DNA of 64,000 nt from Streptomyces humidus (GTDB taxonomy: Bacteria; Actinomycetota; Actinomycetes; Streptomycetales; Streptomycetaceae): positions 62,001 to 126,000 of the forward strand of contig NZ_BMTL01000003.1 in assembly GCF_014649655.1 (NCBI RefSeq), given 5' to 3'. Below, in pieces: positions 38,508-47,574 of this stretch (the first letter of the stretch is position 1; each line of letters starts with the position of its first letter). The position numbers were made by a program, and so were the translations under genes. The notes under the pieces were generated by a model. That model searched no databases and was not told where the DNA came from. It worked only from the letters and a program-made list of their open reading frames with translations.

Positions 38508-38889
38508 TTGGACCGCTCCTCCTCGTGTTCTCAGAGGACAACGCGCTCGGCGGCGTGGGCATTCCCGTCGGGCCGCCAAGATCGGCGGACTCCGGTGGAT
38601 CCCCCGGGAGGCTCGCCGGGCTGCCTCTCCCGGGAGCGCTCGGCCGCGCCGCCCGGCTGCTCTTCGGCCGCGCCGCCCGGCTGCTGTTCGGCTGTGCAAC
38701 TGCTGCCCGGGTGTGCGACCGGCGGTCGTGAGCACGGTCGGCGGAGGCCGGTGGCGCGGCGCCCGGCGCCCGGCGGGCAGGGCGGTCCGGGCGGCAGCCG
38801 GACAGCGCGGCCGTCAGCTGCTCCACCGGACCGCCGGTGCGCACGGACCGGCCGTCGGTTGCGGGAGCGGGGGCGGCTCCGCGGCACGC
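38508..38889. other. Gap between the PAC2 gene and the rpsA terminator
   Basis: Very GC-rich DNA with short direct repeats (listed at 38640-38687) and no convincing gene. Frames open on the minus strand are Pro/Gly/Ala/Arg-rich and have no family resemblance. The PAC2 promoter should lie near its right side of 38508, but no clear -10/-35 pair is seen. Confidence 0.5.
38640..38687. repeat. Two tandem copies of a 24-bp unit
   Basis: 38640-38663 and 38664-38687 are 24-base direct repeats differing at one base near the end (GCTGCTCT versus GCTGCTGT). A partial third copy (TCGGCTG) follows. Confidence 0.85.
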
Positions 38890-38923
38890 CGAAGGCCCGC
38901 ACCTAGAGAGGTGCGGGCCTTCG
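38890..38923 (-). terminator. Rho-independent terminator of rpsA
   Basis: Perfect 15-bp inverted repeat (38890-38904 and 38909-38923) with tetraloop AGAG, 62 bases beyond the rpsA stop. The right-hand sequence contains GGTGCGGGCCTTCG, a very stable stem. Confidence 0.85.
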
Positions 38924-38985
38924 ACTACTGCCTGGCTACTGTCTGCCGAGCCTCACCAGCCGGGGTGTCCCCCGGCTGAGGGAGG

Positions 38986-40488
38986 TCAGCTCTGGCCGCC
39001 GGCCAGCTTCTCGCGCAGCGCGGCGAGCGCCTCGTCCGACGCCAGCGCGCCGGAGGTGTCGGCGCCCTCGGAGGAGTACGAACCGCCACCACCGCTCGCG
39101 GCCGGAGCCGCACCGGCGGCTTCGCCGCCCTCGGCGGCAGCGGCCTCGTCGGCCTCGCGGGACTTGATGACCTGGGCCTGGTGCTGCTCGAAGCGCTGCT
39201 GCGCCTCGGCGTACTGGCCCTCCCACGCCTCGCGCTGGGTCTCGTAGCCCTCGAGCCAGTCGTTGGTCTCGGGGTCGAAGCCCTCGGGGTAGATGTAGTT
39301 GCCCTGGTCGTCGTACGACGCGGCCATGCCGTACAGCGTCGGGTCGAACTCGACCGAGGCCGGGTCGGAGCCGAAGGACTCGTTGGCCTGCTTGAGGGAC
39401 AGCGAGATCCGGCGACGCTCGAGGTCGATGTCGATGACCTTGACGAAGATCTCGTCGTTGACCTGGACGACCTGCTCCGGAATCTCCACGTGGCGCTCGG
39501 CCAGCTCGGAGATGTGGACCAGACCCTCGATGCCCTCGTCGACGCGGACGAACGCACCGAACGGAACCAGCTTCGTGACCTTGCCGGGGACGACCTGGCC
39601 GATCTGGTGGGTGCGGGCGAACTGCTGCCACGGGTCTTCCTGGGTCGCCTTCAGCGACAGGGAGACACGCTCGCGGTCCATGTCGACGTCCAGGACCTCG
39701 ACCGTGACCTCCTGGCCGACCTCGACGACCTCGGAGGGGTGGTCGATGTGCTTCCAGGACAGCTCGGAGACGTGGACGAGACCGTCGACGCCGCCCAGGT
39801 CCACGAACGCACCGAAGTTGACGATCGAGGAGACGACGCCGGAGCGGACCTGGCCCTTCTGCAGGGTCGTGAGGAACGTCTGGCGGACCTCGGACTGGGT
39901 CTGCTCCAGCCAGGCGCGACGGGACAGGACCACGTTGTTGCGGTTCTTGTCCAGCTCGATGATCTTCGCCTCGAGCTCCTTGCCCACGTAGGGCTGGAGG
40001 TCGCGGACGCGGCGCATCTCGACGAGGGAGGCCGGCAGGAAGCCACGGAGGCCGATGTCGAGGATGAGACCACCCTTGACGACCTCGATGACGGTACCGG
40101 TGACGATGCCGTCTTCTTCCTTGATCTTCTCGATCGTGCCCCAGGCACGCTCGTACTGAGCGCGCTTCTTGGACAGGATGAGACGGCCTTCCTTGTCCTC
40201 CTTCTGGAGGACGAGGGCCTCGATCTCATCGCCCACGGCGACGACCTCGTTGGGGTCGACGTCGTGCTTGATGGAGAGTTCGCGGCTCGGGATAACGCCT
40301 TCGGTCTTGTAACCGATGTCGAGCAGGACCTCGTCCCGGTCGACCTTCACGATGACGCCGTCGACGATGTCGCCGTCGTTGAAGTACTTGATCGTTTCGT
40401 CGATCGCGGCGAGGAAGGCTTCCTCGTTACCGATGTCGTTGACCGCAACCTGCGGGGTGGTGGCGGTGGTCTCGGTGCTGCTCGTCAT
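38986..40488 (-). CDS. rpsA: 30S ribosomal protein S1
   Basis: Encodes 500 residues. Four S1 RNA-binding domains lie at about 36-105, 122-190, 208-277 and 294-364 (for example GDIVDGVIVKVDRDEVLLDIG, GQVRSGVVSSIVNFGAFVDLGG, GQVVPGKVTKLVPFGAFVRVDEG). A long acidic, Ala/Glu/Gly-rich tail follows (about 400-500), in place of the fifth and sixth S1 domains of E. coli. S1 helps the 30S subunit to bind structured mRNAs; its role in leaderless-rich actinobacteria may be smaller. A strong promoter about 200 bases upstream and a terminator downstream make it a single-gene unit. Confidence 0.98.
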   Translation of the reverse strand: MTSSTETTATTPQVAVNDIGNEEAFLAAIDETIKYFNDGDIVDGVIVKVDRDEVLLDIGYKTEGVIPSRELSIKHDVDPNEVVAVGDEIEALVLQKEDKEGRLILSKKRAQYERAWGTIEKIKEEDGIVTGTVIEVVKGGLILDIGLRGFLPASLVEMRRVRDLQPYVGKELEAKIIELDKNRNNVVLSRRAWLEQTQSEVRQTFLTTLQKGQVRSGVVSSIVNFGAFVDLGGVDGLVHVSELSWKHIDHPSEVVEVGQEVTVEVLDVDMDRERVSLSLKATQEDPWQQFARTHQIGQVVPGKVTKLVPFGAFVRVDEGIEGLVHISELAERHVEIPEQVVQVNDEIFVKVIDIDLERRRISLSLKQANESFGSDPASVEFDPTLYGMAASYDDQGNYIYPEGFDPETNDWLEGYETQREAWEGQYAEAQQRFEQHQAQVIKSREADEAAAAEGGEAAGAAPAASGGGGSYSSEGADTSGALASDEALAALREKLAGGQS

Positions 40489-40866
40489 GTGGGAAAGGGC
40501 TCCGGTTACGGACAGAAAGTCGTAGGTACTGCTACGCCGGGAGCCCGTGATCGCTCTGAAGAAGCCGGACAGCTTAGGAAGCGCCCCACCAGGAAACCGG
40601 TGAAGGCACCTCGAGAACCGAGGGGACATCCAACAGATGCGAGCGCAGCCTGCTACGTCTGAGGTGCGCAGGCCCGCAGCGCAACTTGTAGCATACGGGG
40701 GCAGCCGGGCAGGGTCAATGCGCGAAGGCGCACACCCGGGGCGGATCACCGCATACCCGGCACACAACCTTTCTTCCGAGGCCACGCAGGCCGCAGGAAG
40801 CCCCTCCGGTGACACCTGGGTGCCGCCGTCGGGCGGGTTGCACGGAAGAGTACGACGAGGGAGCCG
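40489..40866. other. rpsA leader and promoter region
   Basis: This gap holds the minus-strand rpsA promoter (40690-40718) and a leader of roughly 195 nt from about 40683 to 40489. The leader is long enough for autoregulation by S1 binding, but I could not see a conserved riboswitch or attenuator. The right part (40720-40866) is the upstream region of the plus-strand methyltransferase and includes its GAGGGAG element. Confidence 0.6.
40690..40718 (-). promoter_or_regulatory. Housekeeping (HrdB-type) promoter of rpsA
   Basis: TTGACC (40718-40713) and TATGCT (40695-40690), spacing 17 bases, on the minus strand. It is a near-ideal vegetative sigma promoter, rare in quality for this genome. Predicted start of transcription is near 40683. 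Confidence 0.8.
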
Positions 40867-41691
40867 ATCATCCAAGAGCCCGCATCGTCCGAGACGGCCT
40901 TCGAGCCGGAAGCCACCCGACGTGACGCCGACGTCGCCGAGAGCACCCGGGCCAACCGGGGCTGGTGGGACCGCAACGCGGACGAATACCAGATCGAGCA
41001 CGGCACGTTCCTGGGCGACGACCGATTCGTGTGGGGTCCGGAGGGCCTCGACGAGGTGGAGGCGGAGCTGCTCGGCCCGCCGGAGGAACTGAAGGGCAGG
41101 GCGGTCCTGGAGATCGGCGCCGGAGCGGCCCAGTGCGCGCGCTGGCTCACCGCGCAGGGCGCGCTGCCGGTGGCCCTGGACATCTCCCACCGCCAGCTCC
41201 AGCACGCGCTGCGCATCGGCGGCCCGTTCCCGCTGGTGTGCGCCGACGCGGGCGCGCTGCCGTTCGCGGACGCCTCCTTCGACCTGGCGTGCTCGGCGTA
41301 CGGGGCGCTGCCCTTCGTCGCCGATCCGGTGCTCGTGCTGAAGGAGGTGCGGCGAGTGCTGCGGCCGGGCGGCCGTTTCGTGTTCTCGGTGACGCATCCG
41401 ATCCGGTGGGCGTTCCCGGACGAGCCCGGCCCGGAGGGGCTGACGGTGTCGTCGTCCTACTTCGACCGCACGCCGTACGTGGAGCAGGACGAACAGGGCC
41501 GGGCGGTGTACGTGGAGCACCACCGCACGCTCGGCGACCGGGTCCGCGACGTCGTGGCGGGCGGTTTCCGGCTGGTGGACCTGGTCGAGCCGGAGTGGCC
41601 GTCCTGGAACTCGTCGGAGTGGGGCGGCTGGTCGCCGCTGCGCGGCAACCTGATCCCCGGAACGGCCGTCTTCGTGTGCGAGCGGGACTGA
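40867..41691 (+). CDS. Class I SAM-dependent methyltransferase, apparent ATC start
   Basis: The conserved domain has SAM motif I VLEIGAGAAQCARWL, then VALDISHRQLQHAL, CADAGALPFADASFDLACSAYG and VLRPGGRFVFSVTHPI. A conserved N-terminal part (STRANRGWWDRNADEYQIEHG) lies before the first in-frame GTG at 41029, so translation must start upstream. The frame is open from an in-frame TGA near 40811, and only CTG 40816 or ATC 40867/40870 could serve as starts. GGGAG ends at 40863, six bases before ATC 40870. The likely protein is about 274 residues, methylating an unknown small molecule. A real ATC start, a CTG start, or a base error in an ATG are all possible. Confidence 0.8.
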   Translation: MIQEPASSETAFEPEATRRDADVAESTRANRGWWDRNADEYQIEHGTFLGDDRFVWGPEGLDEVEAELLGPPEELKGRAVLEIGAGAAQCARWLTAQGALPVALDISHRQLQHALRIGGPFPLVCADAGALPFADASFDLACSAYGALPFVADPVLVLKEVRRVLRPGGRFVFSVTHPIRWAFPDEPGPEGLTVSSSYFDRTPYVEQDEQGRAVYVEHHRTLGDRVRDVVAGGFRLVDLVEPEWPSWNSSEWGGWSPLRGNLIPGTAVFVCERD

Positions 41692-41781
41692 ACGGGACCG
41701 GGCGGGACCGGTAGCGGTCCGGCCGCTCCCGGCGGTGCACGCGCGTGGGGCGCGTGGCCGGCCGCGTACGACACTGGGGGC

Positions 41782-44310
41782 GTGATCCTCCGTGACGACG
41801 CCCTGGACGCGCTGCCCGTGCGGGCGGCCCTGCCCGCACTGAACGACGCCCTGGACGGGCACGGGGCCGCCGTGCTCGCGGCGCCGCCCGGCACGGGCAA
41901 GACGACGCTGGTGCCGCTCGCGCTGGCCGGGCTGCTGGGCGAGGGCCCGGCGCGGCGGGTGGTGGTGGCCGAGCCGCGGCGGATCGCGGCACGGGCGGCC
42001 GCCCGGCGGATGGCGTGGCTGCTGGGCGAGCGGACCGGGGAGGCCATCGGGTACACGGTCCGCGGGGAGCGGGTCGTGGGGCGGCGCACGCGCGTGGAGG
42101 TCGTCACGACCGGTGTGCTGCTGCAGCGTCTCCAGCGGGACCAGGAGCTGACGGGCGTCGACGTCGTGCTCCTGGACGAGTGCCACGAACGGCATCTGGA
42201 CGCGGACACGTCGGCCGCGTTCCTGTGGGACGTGCGCGAGACGCTGCGGCCCGACCTGCGGCTGGTGGCGGCCTCGGCGACGACCGACACGTCCGGGTGG
42301 GCGGGGCTGCTGGGCGGGGCGCCGGTGGTGGAGGCCCGGGGTGCCGCCTTCGGCGTCGAGGTGGTCTGGGCGCCGCCGGCGGGCGCCGTGCGGCCGCCGC
42401 ACGGGATGCGGGTGGATCCGGCCTTGCTGTCGCATGTGGCCTCGGTGGTGCGGCGGGCGCTGACAGAGCGGTCGGGGGACGTGCTGTGCTTCCTGCCGGG
42501 TGTCGGGGAGATCGCGCGCGTCGCGGGGCTGCTCGGGGCGCCGGACGGGGTGGACGTGCTCCAGGTGCACGGGCGGGCGCCGGCGGCCGTGCAGGACGCG
42601 GTGCTGGCGCCGGGAGCGCGGCGGCGGGTGGTGCTCGCGACGTCCGTGGCGGAGTCGTCGTTGACGGTGCCCGGCGTACGGGTGGTCGTGGACTCGGGGC
42701 TGGCGCGGGAGCCGCGCGTGGATCACGCGCGTGGGCTGAGCGCGCTCGCGACCGTGCGCGCCTCGCGGGCGGCGGGCCGTCAGCGGGCCGGGCGGGCCGG
42801 GCGGGAGGCGCCGGGGACGGTGTACCGGTGCTGGGCGGAGGCGGAGGACGCGCGGCTGCCGCTGTTTCCGGCGCCGGAGATCAAGGTGGCCGATCTCGCC
42901 TCGTTCGCCCTTCAGGCGGCCTGCTGGGGCGATCCGCAGGCGTCCGGGCTGGCGTTGCTGGATCGGCCGCCGGCGGGGGCGATGGCGGCGGCCCGGGAGT
43001 TGCTGACGGCGATCGGCGCGGTGGACACGGCCGGCCGGGCCACCGAGCGCGGGGGGCGGCTGGCCCGGCTGGGGCTGCACCCGCGGCTGGGACGGGCGCT
43101 GCTGGACGGAGCGGCCTCCGTCGGTGTGGAGCGGGCCGCCGAGGTGGTGGCGCTGCTGAGCGAGGAGGCTCCGCGGGAGTACGGGGACGATCTGGCGGCC
43201 GCGTTGCGCGCCGCCCGGCGCGGCGGCGACGCGTATTCCGGGCGGTGGCGGGCCGAGGTGCGACGGCTGCGGGCCGTCGCCGCCCAGGACGTCTCCCGGC
43301 CTCCCGGCCCGCTTTCCCCGGCGGCGGAGGAGGGCGACGTGGAAGGGCTCGTGGGGCTCGTGGTCGCCCTCGCGTTCCCGGAGCGGCTCGCGAAGGCCGA
43401 CGGCGGCTCGTATCTCATGGTGTCGGGAACCCGGGCCGAGACCGGCCGGGGCACCGGGCTTCGGGGGGCGCCCTGGCTGGCGGTGGCGGTCGCCGACCGG
43501 CCCGTCGGTCAGGTGCACGCGCGTGTGCAGCTCGCGGCGGTCGTGGACGAGGACGTGGCCCGTCTCGCGGCCGGTGTGCTGCTCCGGGAGCGGGACGAGG
43601 TCCGCTGGGCCGACGGGGACGTGGTCGCGCGGCGGGTCGAGCGGCTGGGGGCGGTGGAGCTGGCGGTGCGTCCGTTGCGGAACGCCGACGCCTCGCTCGT
43701 GCGGGGTGCGCTCGTGGAGGGGCTTCGGCAGGAGGGGCTGCGGTTGCTGCGGTGGTCGCCGGAGACGGACGCCTTGCGGCAGCGGCTCGCTTTCGTGCGG
43801 CTGCGCGTGGGGGATCCGTGGCCGGACGTGGACGACGCGTCGCTGCACGCGCGCGTGGACGAATGGCTGGAGCCGGAGTTGAGCCGGGCCCGGCGGCGGG
43901 CCGATCTGGGGCGGATCGACGCCGGGCAGGCACTGGGGCGGTTGTTGCCGTGGGCGTCCGGCGAGGCGGGCAGGCTGGACGAGCTGGCGCCCGAGCGGAT
44001 CACCGTGCCGAGCGGGTCCAGGATCCGGATCGACTACGCCGATCCGCAGCGGCCGGTGCTGGCGGTGAAGCTGCAGGAGATGTTCGGGCTGCAGGAGTCG
44101 CCGCGGGTGGCGGGGGCGCCGCTGGTCGTGCATCTGCTGTCCCCCGCCGGGCGGCCGGCGGCCGTCACGTCCGATCTCGCGTCGTTCTGGCGGGACGGCT
44201 ACCGGGCGGTGCGGTCGGAGCTGCGGGGCCGGTATCCCAAGCATCCGTGGCCGGAGGATCCGGCGGGCGCCGAGGCGACGCGACACACGAACGCACGGCT
44301 CAGTCGGTGA
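41782..44310 (+). CDS. hrpB: ATP-dependent helicase HrpB
   Basis: Encodes 842 residues, normal length. The DExH helicase core has motif I AAPPGTGKTTLVPLA, Ia VVAEPRRIAARAAARRMA, motif II LLDECHERH (DECH here, where E. coli HrpB has DEFH), motif III ASATTDT, and motif VI QRAGRAGREAPGTVYR. HA2/winged-helix parts follow and the HrpB C-terminal domain is recognisable from about 480 to 842 (PSGSRIRIDYADPQRPVLAVKLQEMFGLQ). HrpB homologues act on RNA or in repair; the exact role is unsettled. The GTG start has a GGGGG upstream. The stop codon lies in a tandem repeat. Confidence 0.95.
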   Translation: MILRDDALDALPVRAALPALNDALDGHGAAVLAAPPGTGKTTLVPLALAGLLGEGPARRVVVAEPRRIAARAAARRMAWLLGERTGEAIGYTVRGERVVGRRTRVEVVTTGVLLQRLQRDQELTGVDVVLLDECHERHLDADTSAAFLWDVRETLRPDLRLVAASATTDTSGWAGLLGGAPVVEARGAAFGVEVVWAPPAGAVRPPHGMRVDPALLSHVASVVRRALTERSGDVLCFLPGVGEIARVAGLLGAPDGVDVLQVHGRAPAAVQDAVLAPGARRRVVLATSVAESSLTVPGVRVVVDSGLAREPRVDHARGLSALATVRASRAAGRQRAGRAGREAPGTVYRCWAEAEDARLPLFPAPEIKVADLASFALQAACWGDPQASGLALLDRPPAGAMAAARELLTAIGAVDTAGRATERGGRLARLGLHPRLGRALLDGAASVGVERAAEVVALLSEEAPREYGDDLAAALRAARRGGDAYSGRWRAEVRRLRAVAAQDVSRPPGPLSPAAEEGDVEGLVGLVVALAFPERLAKADGGSYLMVSGTRAETGRGTGLRGAPWLAVAVADRPVGQVHARVQLAAVVDEDVARLAAGVLLRERDEVRWADGDVVARRVERLGAVELAVRPLRNADASLVRGALVEGLRQEGLRLLRWSPETDALRQRLAFVRLRVGDPWPDVDDASLHARVDEWLEPELSRARRRADLGRIDAGQALGRLLPWASGEAGRLDELAPERITVPSGSRIRIDYADPQRPVLAVKLQEMFGLQESPRVAGAPLVVHLLSPAGRPAAVTSDLASFWRDGYRAVRSELRGRYPKHPWPEDPAGAEATRHTNARLSR

Positions 44311-44415
44311 CGGGCCACGCTCCAGGCGGTGACGGGCCACGCTCCAGGCGGTGACGGGCCACGCTCCAGGCGGTGAAGGGCGGCGGCTCGGTCGGTGACG
44401 GGCACACGCCTCAGG
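44305..44415. repeat. Tandem 22-bp repeat spanning the stop codons of two convergent genes
   Basis: Three identical 22-base units lie at 44305-44326, 44327-44348 and 44349-44370; each begins CGGTGA and ends CTCCAGG. A diverged unit is at 44371-44392 and another (23 bases) at 44393-44415. The first unit contains the hrpB stop codon; the last overlaps the stop of the minus-strand DUF3068 gene (44411-44413). The whole gap between the genes is repeat. Confidence 0.9.
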
Positions 44416-45412
44416 CGGTGACCGACCGTGGTTCCGCGGGTTCTGCGGGTTCGGCGGCCGCCGGGCGGTGCGGGCGGCGGGAGCGCGCCTCCAGGAGGAG
44501 CGAGAGGGACATCAGCACCAGGCCGAGCAGGAGGAAGCCCCAGGGCAGGTACGCGGTCAGGAGCAGAACCAGGGTGCGGTTGGACTTGACCATGGCCACG
44601 GTGTGCTCGATGTAGTCCTCACGCATCTTCACGTGTCCGGCGAACGCCGTGACCTTTGCGCGGCCGCCGAGGAGGGTGCCGCCGCGCAGCTCCTCCCGGT
44701 GGATCTCCTCGCCGTAGACGGGCGCTCCCGTGACGGGCTCGACCCAGAATCTGCGGACCGTGGTGTACCAGCGGGTGGTGCCGGTCCTGGCCACGGTCTG
44801 GGGGGTGATGCCCTGGACGGGCATCGTCTTGGGCATGGGCACTTCGGTCCACGGGACGGTCTGTTCGAAGTAGTAGACCTTCAGGCCACGGAAGTCGCGG
44901 GTGTCCCGGTAGTGGATGGGGGCGGTGGTGCGGGTCTGGGCGTCGAAGTACTCGTAGTCCCGCTTCTGGGTGAGGAAGGGCCACTTGAACTCGATGCCCG
45001 TGCGGCGGACCGGGTCGCCGTCGACCATCTCGCCGGTGGCGTGGACGGGTTCCTGTGTGTGGGCGTCGAAGATGTAGCGCTCGGGGACCTTGGACACCAT
45101 CTTGCCGTCTGGTCCCTGGACGTAGGACAGGCCGTCCCAGACGACGACGTCCCGGCCCGCGGTCCTCTCGATCCGCTCGGAGGCCTGCACATCGCCCTTG
45201 AGGGTCTGCACGATGGTGACCTGCGGGACCGTGCGGGCGGTCATCGTGCCGTAGTCGAGGAGGGTGGCGTTCTTCGCCTGCAGGACCATCGTCTGGTACT
45301 CGCCGGCCGGGATCTTGGCCAGGCGCGGGTAGGCGTACCAGCGCAGCAGCGGGGCGAGCGCCGCGAAGAACACGGCGAGGGCGAGCAGGACCAGGCCGGC
45401 TGTGCGGCGCAT
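44411..45412 (-). CDS. DUF3068 domain membrane-anchored protein
   Basis: Encodes 333 residues. A signal-anchor helix covers about 3-24 and a second hydrophobic helix about 278-305; the extracytoplasmic domain between them is DUF3068. Its motifs include LLDYGTMTARTVPQVTIVQTLKGD, GTGIEFKWPFLTQKRDYEYFD-like and VRRFWVEPVTGAPVYGEE. The family is known from corynebacteria as PorA-like but in Streptomyces has no pore function shown. The C-terminal tail is Ala/Pro/Glu-rich and its end lies in the tandem repeat. A SPW_0924-type mini-protein gene sits just upstream on the same strand, the common pairing. Confidence 0.9.
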   Translation of the reverse strand: MRRTAGLVLLALAVFFAALAPLLRWYAYPRLAKIPAGEYQTMVLQAKNATLLDYGTMTARTVPQVTIVQTLKGDVQASERIERTAGRDVVVWDGLSYVQGPDGKMVSKVPERYIFDAHTQEPVHATGEMVDGDPVRRTGIEFKWPFLTQKRDYEYFDAQTRTTAPIHYRDTRDFRGLKVYYFEQTVPWTEVPMPKTMPVQGITPQTVARTGTTRWYTTVRRFWVEPVTGAPVYGEEIHREELRGGTLLGGRAKVTAFAGHVKMREDYIEHTVAMVKSNRTLVLLLTAYLPWGFLLLGLVLMSLSLLLEARSRRPHRPAAAEPAEPAEPRSVTA

Positions 45413-45507
45413 CTCGGCCTCCTTCGCGGACGGTGCCGGCGGGCGGGGCGGTCACGGGACGCGTCGGTCGTCGGAGGGTGACGCGTCGGTGGGGGGCGGG
45501 TGGGCGG

Positions 45508-45642
45508 TCAGGGGTGGGCGGGGACCGTCGTCAGCAGGGGTTTCGGCGAGGTCTTGCCGGTCGGCGTGCCCAGTGCGGTGAGCGTGAGGACGAGGGCGAG
45601 CGCGACGGCGAGACCGGTCGCGGCGGCGATGAGGGCGCGCAT
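45508..45642 (-). CDS. SPW_0924 family mini-protein
   Basis: Encodes 44 residues: MRALIAAATGLAVALALVLT is a single hydrophobic N-terminal helix, then TALGTPTGKTSPKPLLTTVPAHP. GGGAGG stands 4 bases upstream of ATG 45642. The family is recognised from its fixed sequence and its location beside DUF3068 genes. It is likely a small membrane or secreted peptide. Function unknown. Confidence 0.85.
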   Translation of the reverse strand: MRALIAAATGLAVALALVLTLTALGTPTGKTSPKPLLTTVPAHP

Positions 45643-45768
45643 CGGGCCTCCCTGCGCAACGGCCACGGGGTCGGCTGCCGGAACCGGCCATGGGATCCGG
45701 CAGCATGGCTGACAGGTCGTCAGGTCCGGCACCGTAGCAACGGGCGCGCGAGATGAGAACACGTCGCA

Positions 45769-45812
45769 CACGACGACGGCGCCCCCGCGTTCACGGGGGC
45801 GCCGTCGTCGTG
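45769..45812 (-). terminator. Terminator downstream of the lytic transglycosylase gene
   Basis: Perfect 19-bp inverted repeat (45769-45787 and 45794-45812) with loop CGTTCA, 38 bases after the minus-strand stop. A direct repeat of about 23 bases (around 45804-45826 and 45828-45849) links the hairpin to the gene end. Confidence 0.85.
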
Positions 45813-45849
45813 GTGCGGACGGAGGCCGTCGTCGTGTGCGGACGGAGGC

Positions 45850-47574
45850 TTACGAGCCGGAGGCCGTGGACGGCGACTCGCTGGGCGCGGGGCTCGGGGA
45901 GGTGGTCGCGGCGGCCGTGACGGTCAGTTCGACGGTGAGGGTCGCGCCGCCCGTGGTGGTGATGCGCAGCAGGTACGTTCCGGCGGTGTCGTCCGCGTAC
46001 AGCTTGGGCAGTTGCAGCAGGCCCTTCGCGTCCGTCTGGAGGTCCAGGGTGCGCACGGCGTCGCCGGCGGCGTCCTTGAAGTAGGGGCCCCTGTCGTTCG
46101 CGGTCGGGTCGTCGGCCGACTTGACCAGGGTGGCGGTGGCCGCGACCTTGTCCGCGACGGCGCCCTGGTAGGTGGCCTTGACCTCGACCTGGTCGGCGAA
46201 CTCGCCGCCGGCGACGCAGGTGAGCGCGGTGTCGCCGGTGCGGGCGAGGGCGTCGGCGGCGCGGGCGGTGACGGTGGCCCGGTAGTCGAGGGCGGAGAGC
46301 GTACGGCCGGCGAGCGTGGCGCGGACGGTGAAGTCGCCGGTCTTCTCTCCCACCGTGAGGGCGGGCGCGAGGGCGACGCCCCTGCCGTCCGTGGCGACCA
46401 CGGCGACGCTCTCGCCGCCGGCGAAGACGGTGTCGGTGTCGCCGACGATGGTGAAGCGGATCCGGACCTTGGCGACGGCCTTGCCGGCCGCGGTCTCCGC
46501 CCGGGTGCCGATCCGGGCGGGAAAGGCGTGGCCCGCCATGGCGGTGAGGTTCGCCGTGCCCGCGTCCTCGAGGTGGTCGACCGTGTCGGTCGGCGTGGGC
46601 GGCGGCGGGGTGGGCTTGCCGGGCGTGGGGGGCGCGGGGGTCGGCGGCTTGGGCGGCGTCGGCTTGGCGGGCGTCGACGGGCGGCCGGGCGTGGCGGGCG
46701 TCGACGGGACGGACGGCGAGACGGGCGTGCTCGGGTAGTCGTCGCTGCGGTTCGCGGGCACGCTGCCGGTGCCGTTCGGGATCTCGTGCGTGCCCTTGCG
46801 GTAGTACTCCAGCCACGACAGGACGGTGTTGAGGTAGTCCGTCGAGTTGTTGTAGCTGAGGATCGCGCTGCGCATGCCGGCCGGGGTGGCCATGTTCCAG
46901 TCGTAGCGGCACAGGTAGTGGCCGGCGGCGAGCGCGGCGTCGTAGACGTTGTTGGGGTCCTTCTTGCCGTCGCCGTTGCCGTCGCGGCCCGCCCACGCCC
47001 AGGTGGAGGGGATGAACTGCATGGGGCCCACGGCGCGGTCGTGGGTGCTGTCGCCGTCGTAGGAGCCGTTGTCGGTGTCCTTGATGTCGGCGAAGCCCAC
47101 GCCGTTGAGGACCGGGCCGAGGATCGGCGTGAGGGTCGTGCCGTCGGCGGTGACGTTGCCGCCGCCCGCCTGGCCCGACTCGACCTTGCCGATGGCGGCG
47201 AGGAGTTGCCAGGGCATGTTGCAGCCCGGCTTGGCCTGCGCGAGCGCCGCCTCGGCCTTCTTGTAGGCGTCGAGCACGGTCGTGGGAATGCCGGCCTCGG
47301 CGGTGCCGGCGGCGGCCGGGGCGGTGGGCGAGCCGCCGGTCGGGGCCGGGGCGGGGCTCTTCAGCGGCGGCAGATCCGTGTAGTACGGCGAGTTGCCGGT
47401 GGCGCTGTCGGCGGTGCCGGCGTCGGCGGACGGGGTGTCGGCGGCGGTCTGTCTGCCCTGGCCGTCGGCCGTGACGTCAGGTGCCTGGGACGCGGCCAGA
47501 GCCGCGACGGCCAGTGCGGCCACGGTCGTGTTGACCGCTCCCTTGCGCAGTCTCGTGCCGAAATGCGCCGACAT
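45850..47574 (-). CDS. Secreted lytic transglycosylase (SLT-like) with Pro-rich linker and Ig-like C-terminal domain
   Basis: Encodes 574 residues. A signal peptide covers about 1-36. The catalytic SLT-type domain (about 110-275) shows LLAAIGKVESGQAGGG with the catalytic Glu, VGPMQFIPSTWAWAG and DAALAAGHYLC. A long Pro/Thr linker (about 305-360, repeating TPAKPTPPKPPTPAPPTP) leads to two Ig-like or bacterial beta-sandwich segments (about 365-560). Such proteins cleave peptidoglycan between MurNAc and GlcNAc during growth. ATG 47574 has GGGAGGG with spacing 9. It carries the NGDGKKDPNNVYD Ca2+-loop-like element, typical of this subgroup. Confidence 0.92.
   Translation of the reverse strand: MSAHFGTRLRKGAVNTTVAALAVAALAASQAPDVTADGQGRQTAADTPSADAGTADSATGNSPYYTDLPPLKSPAPAPTGGSPTAPAAAGTAEAGIPTTVLDAYKKAEAALAQAKPGCNMPWQLLAAIGKVESGQAGGGNVTADGTTLTPILGPVLNGVGFADIKDTDNGSYDGDSTHDRAVGPMQFIPSTWAWAGRDGNGDGKKDPNNVYDAALAAGHYLCRYDWNMATPAGMRSAILSYNNSTDYLNTVLSWLEYYRKGTHEIPNGTGSVPANRSDDYPSTPVSPSVPSTPATPGRPSTPAKPTPPKPPTPAPPTPGKPTPPPPTPTDTVDHLEDAGTANLTAMAGHAFPARIGTRAETAAGKAVAKVRIRFTIVGDTDTVFAGGESVAVVATDGRGVALAPALTVGEKTGDFTVRATLAGRTLSALDYRATVTARAADALARTGDTALTCVAGGEFADQVEVKATYQGAVADKVAATATLVKSADDPTANDRGPYFKDAAGDAVRTLDLQTDAKGLLQLPKLYADDTAGTYLLRITTTGGATLTVELTVTAAATTSPSPAPSESPSTASGS

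Noticed and set aside
38531..38902. Minus-strand open frame with EEQPGGAAE repeats upstream of the PAC2 gene
   Set aside because: The frame arises from a 24-bp repeat in GC-rich DNA, overlaps the rpsA terminator and has no ribosome-binding site or similarity.
38986..44340. A 1784-codon minus-strand frame continuing upstream of rpsA through hrpB
   Set aside because: It is antisense to hrpB and has the composition of a shadow frame. rpsA has its own start, promoter and leader.
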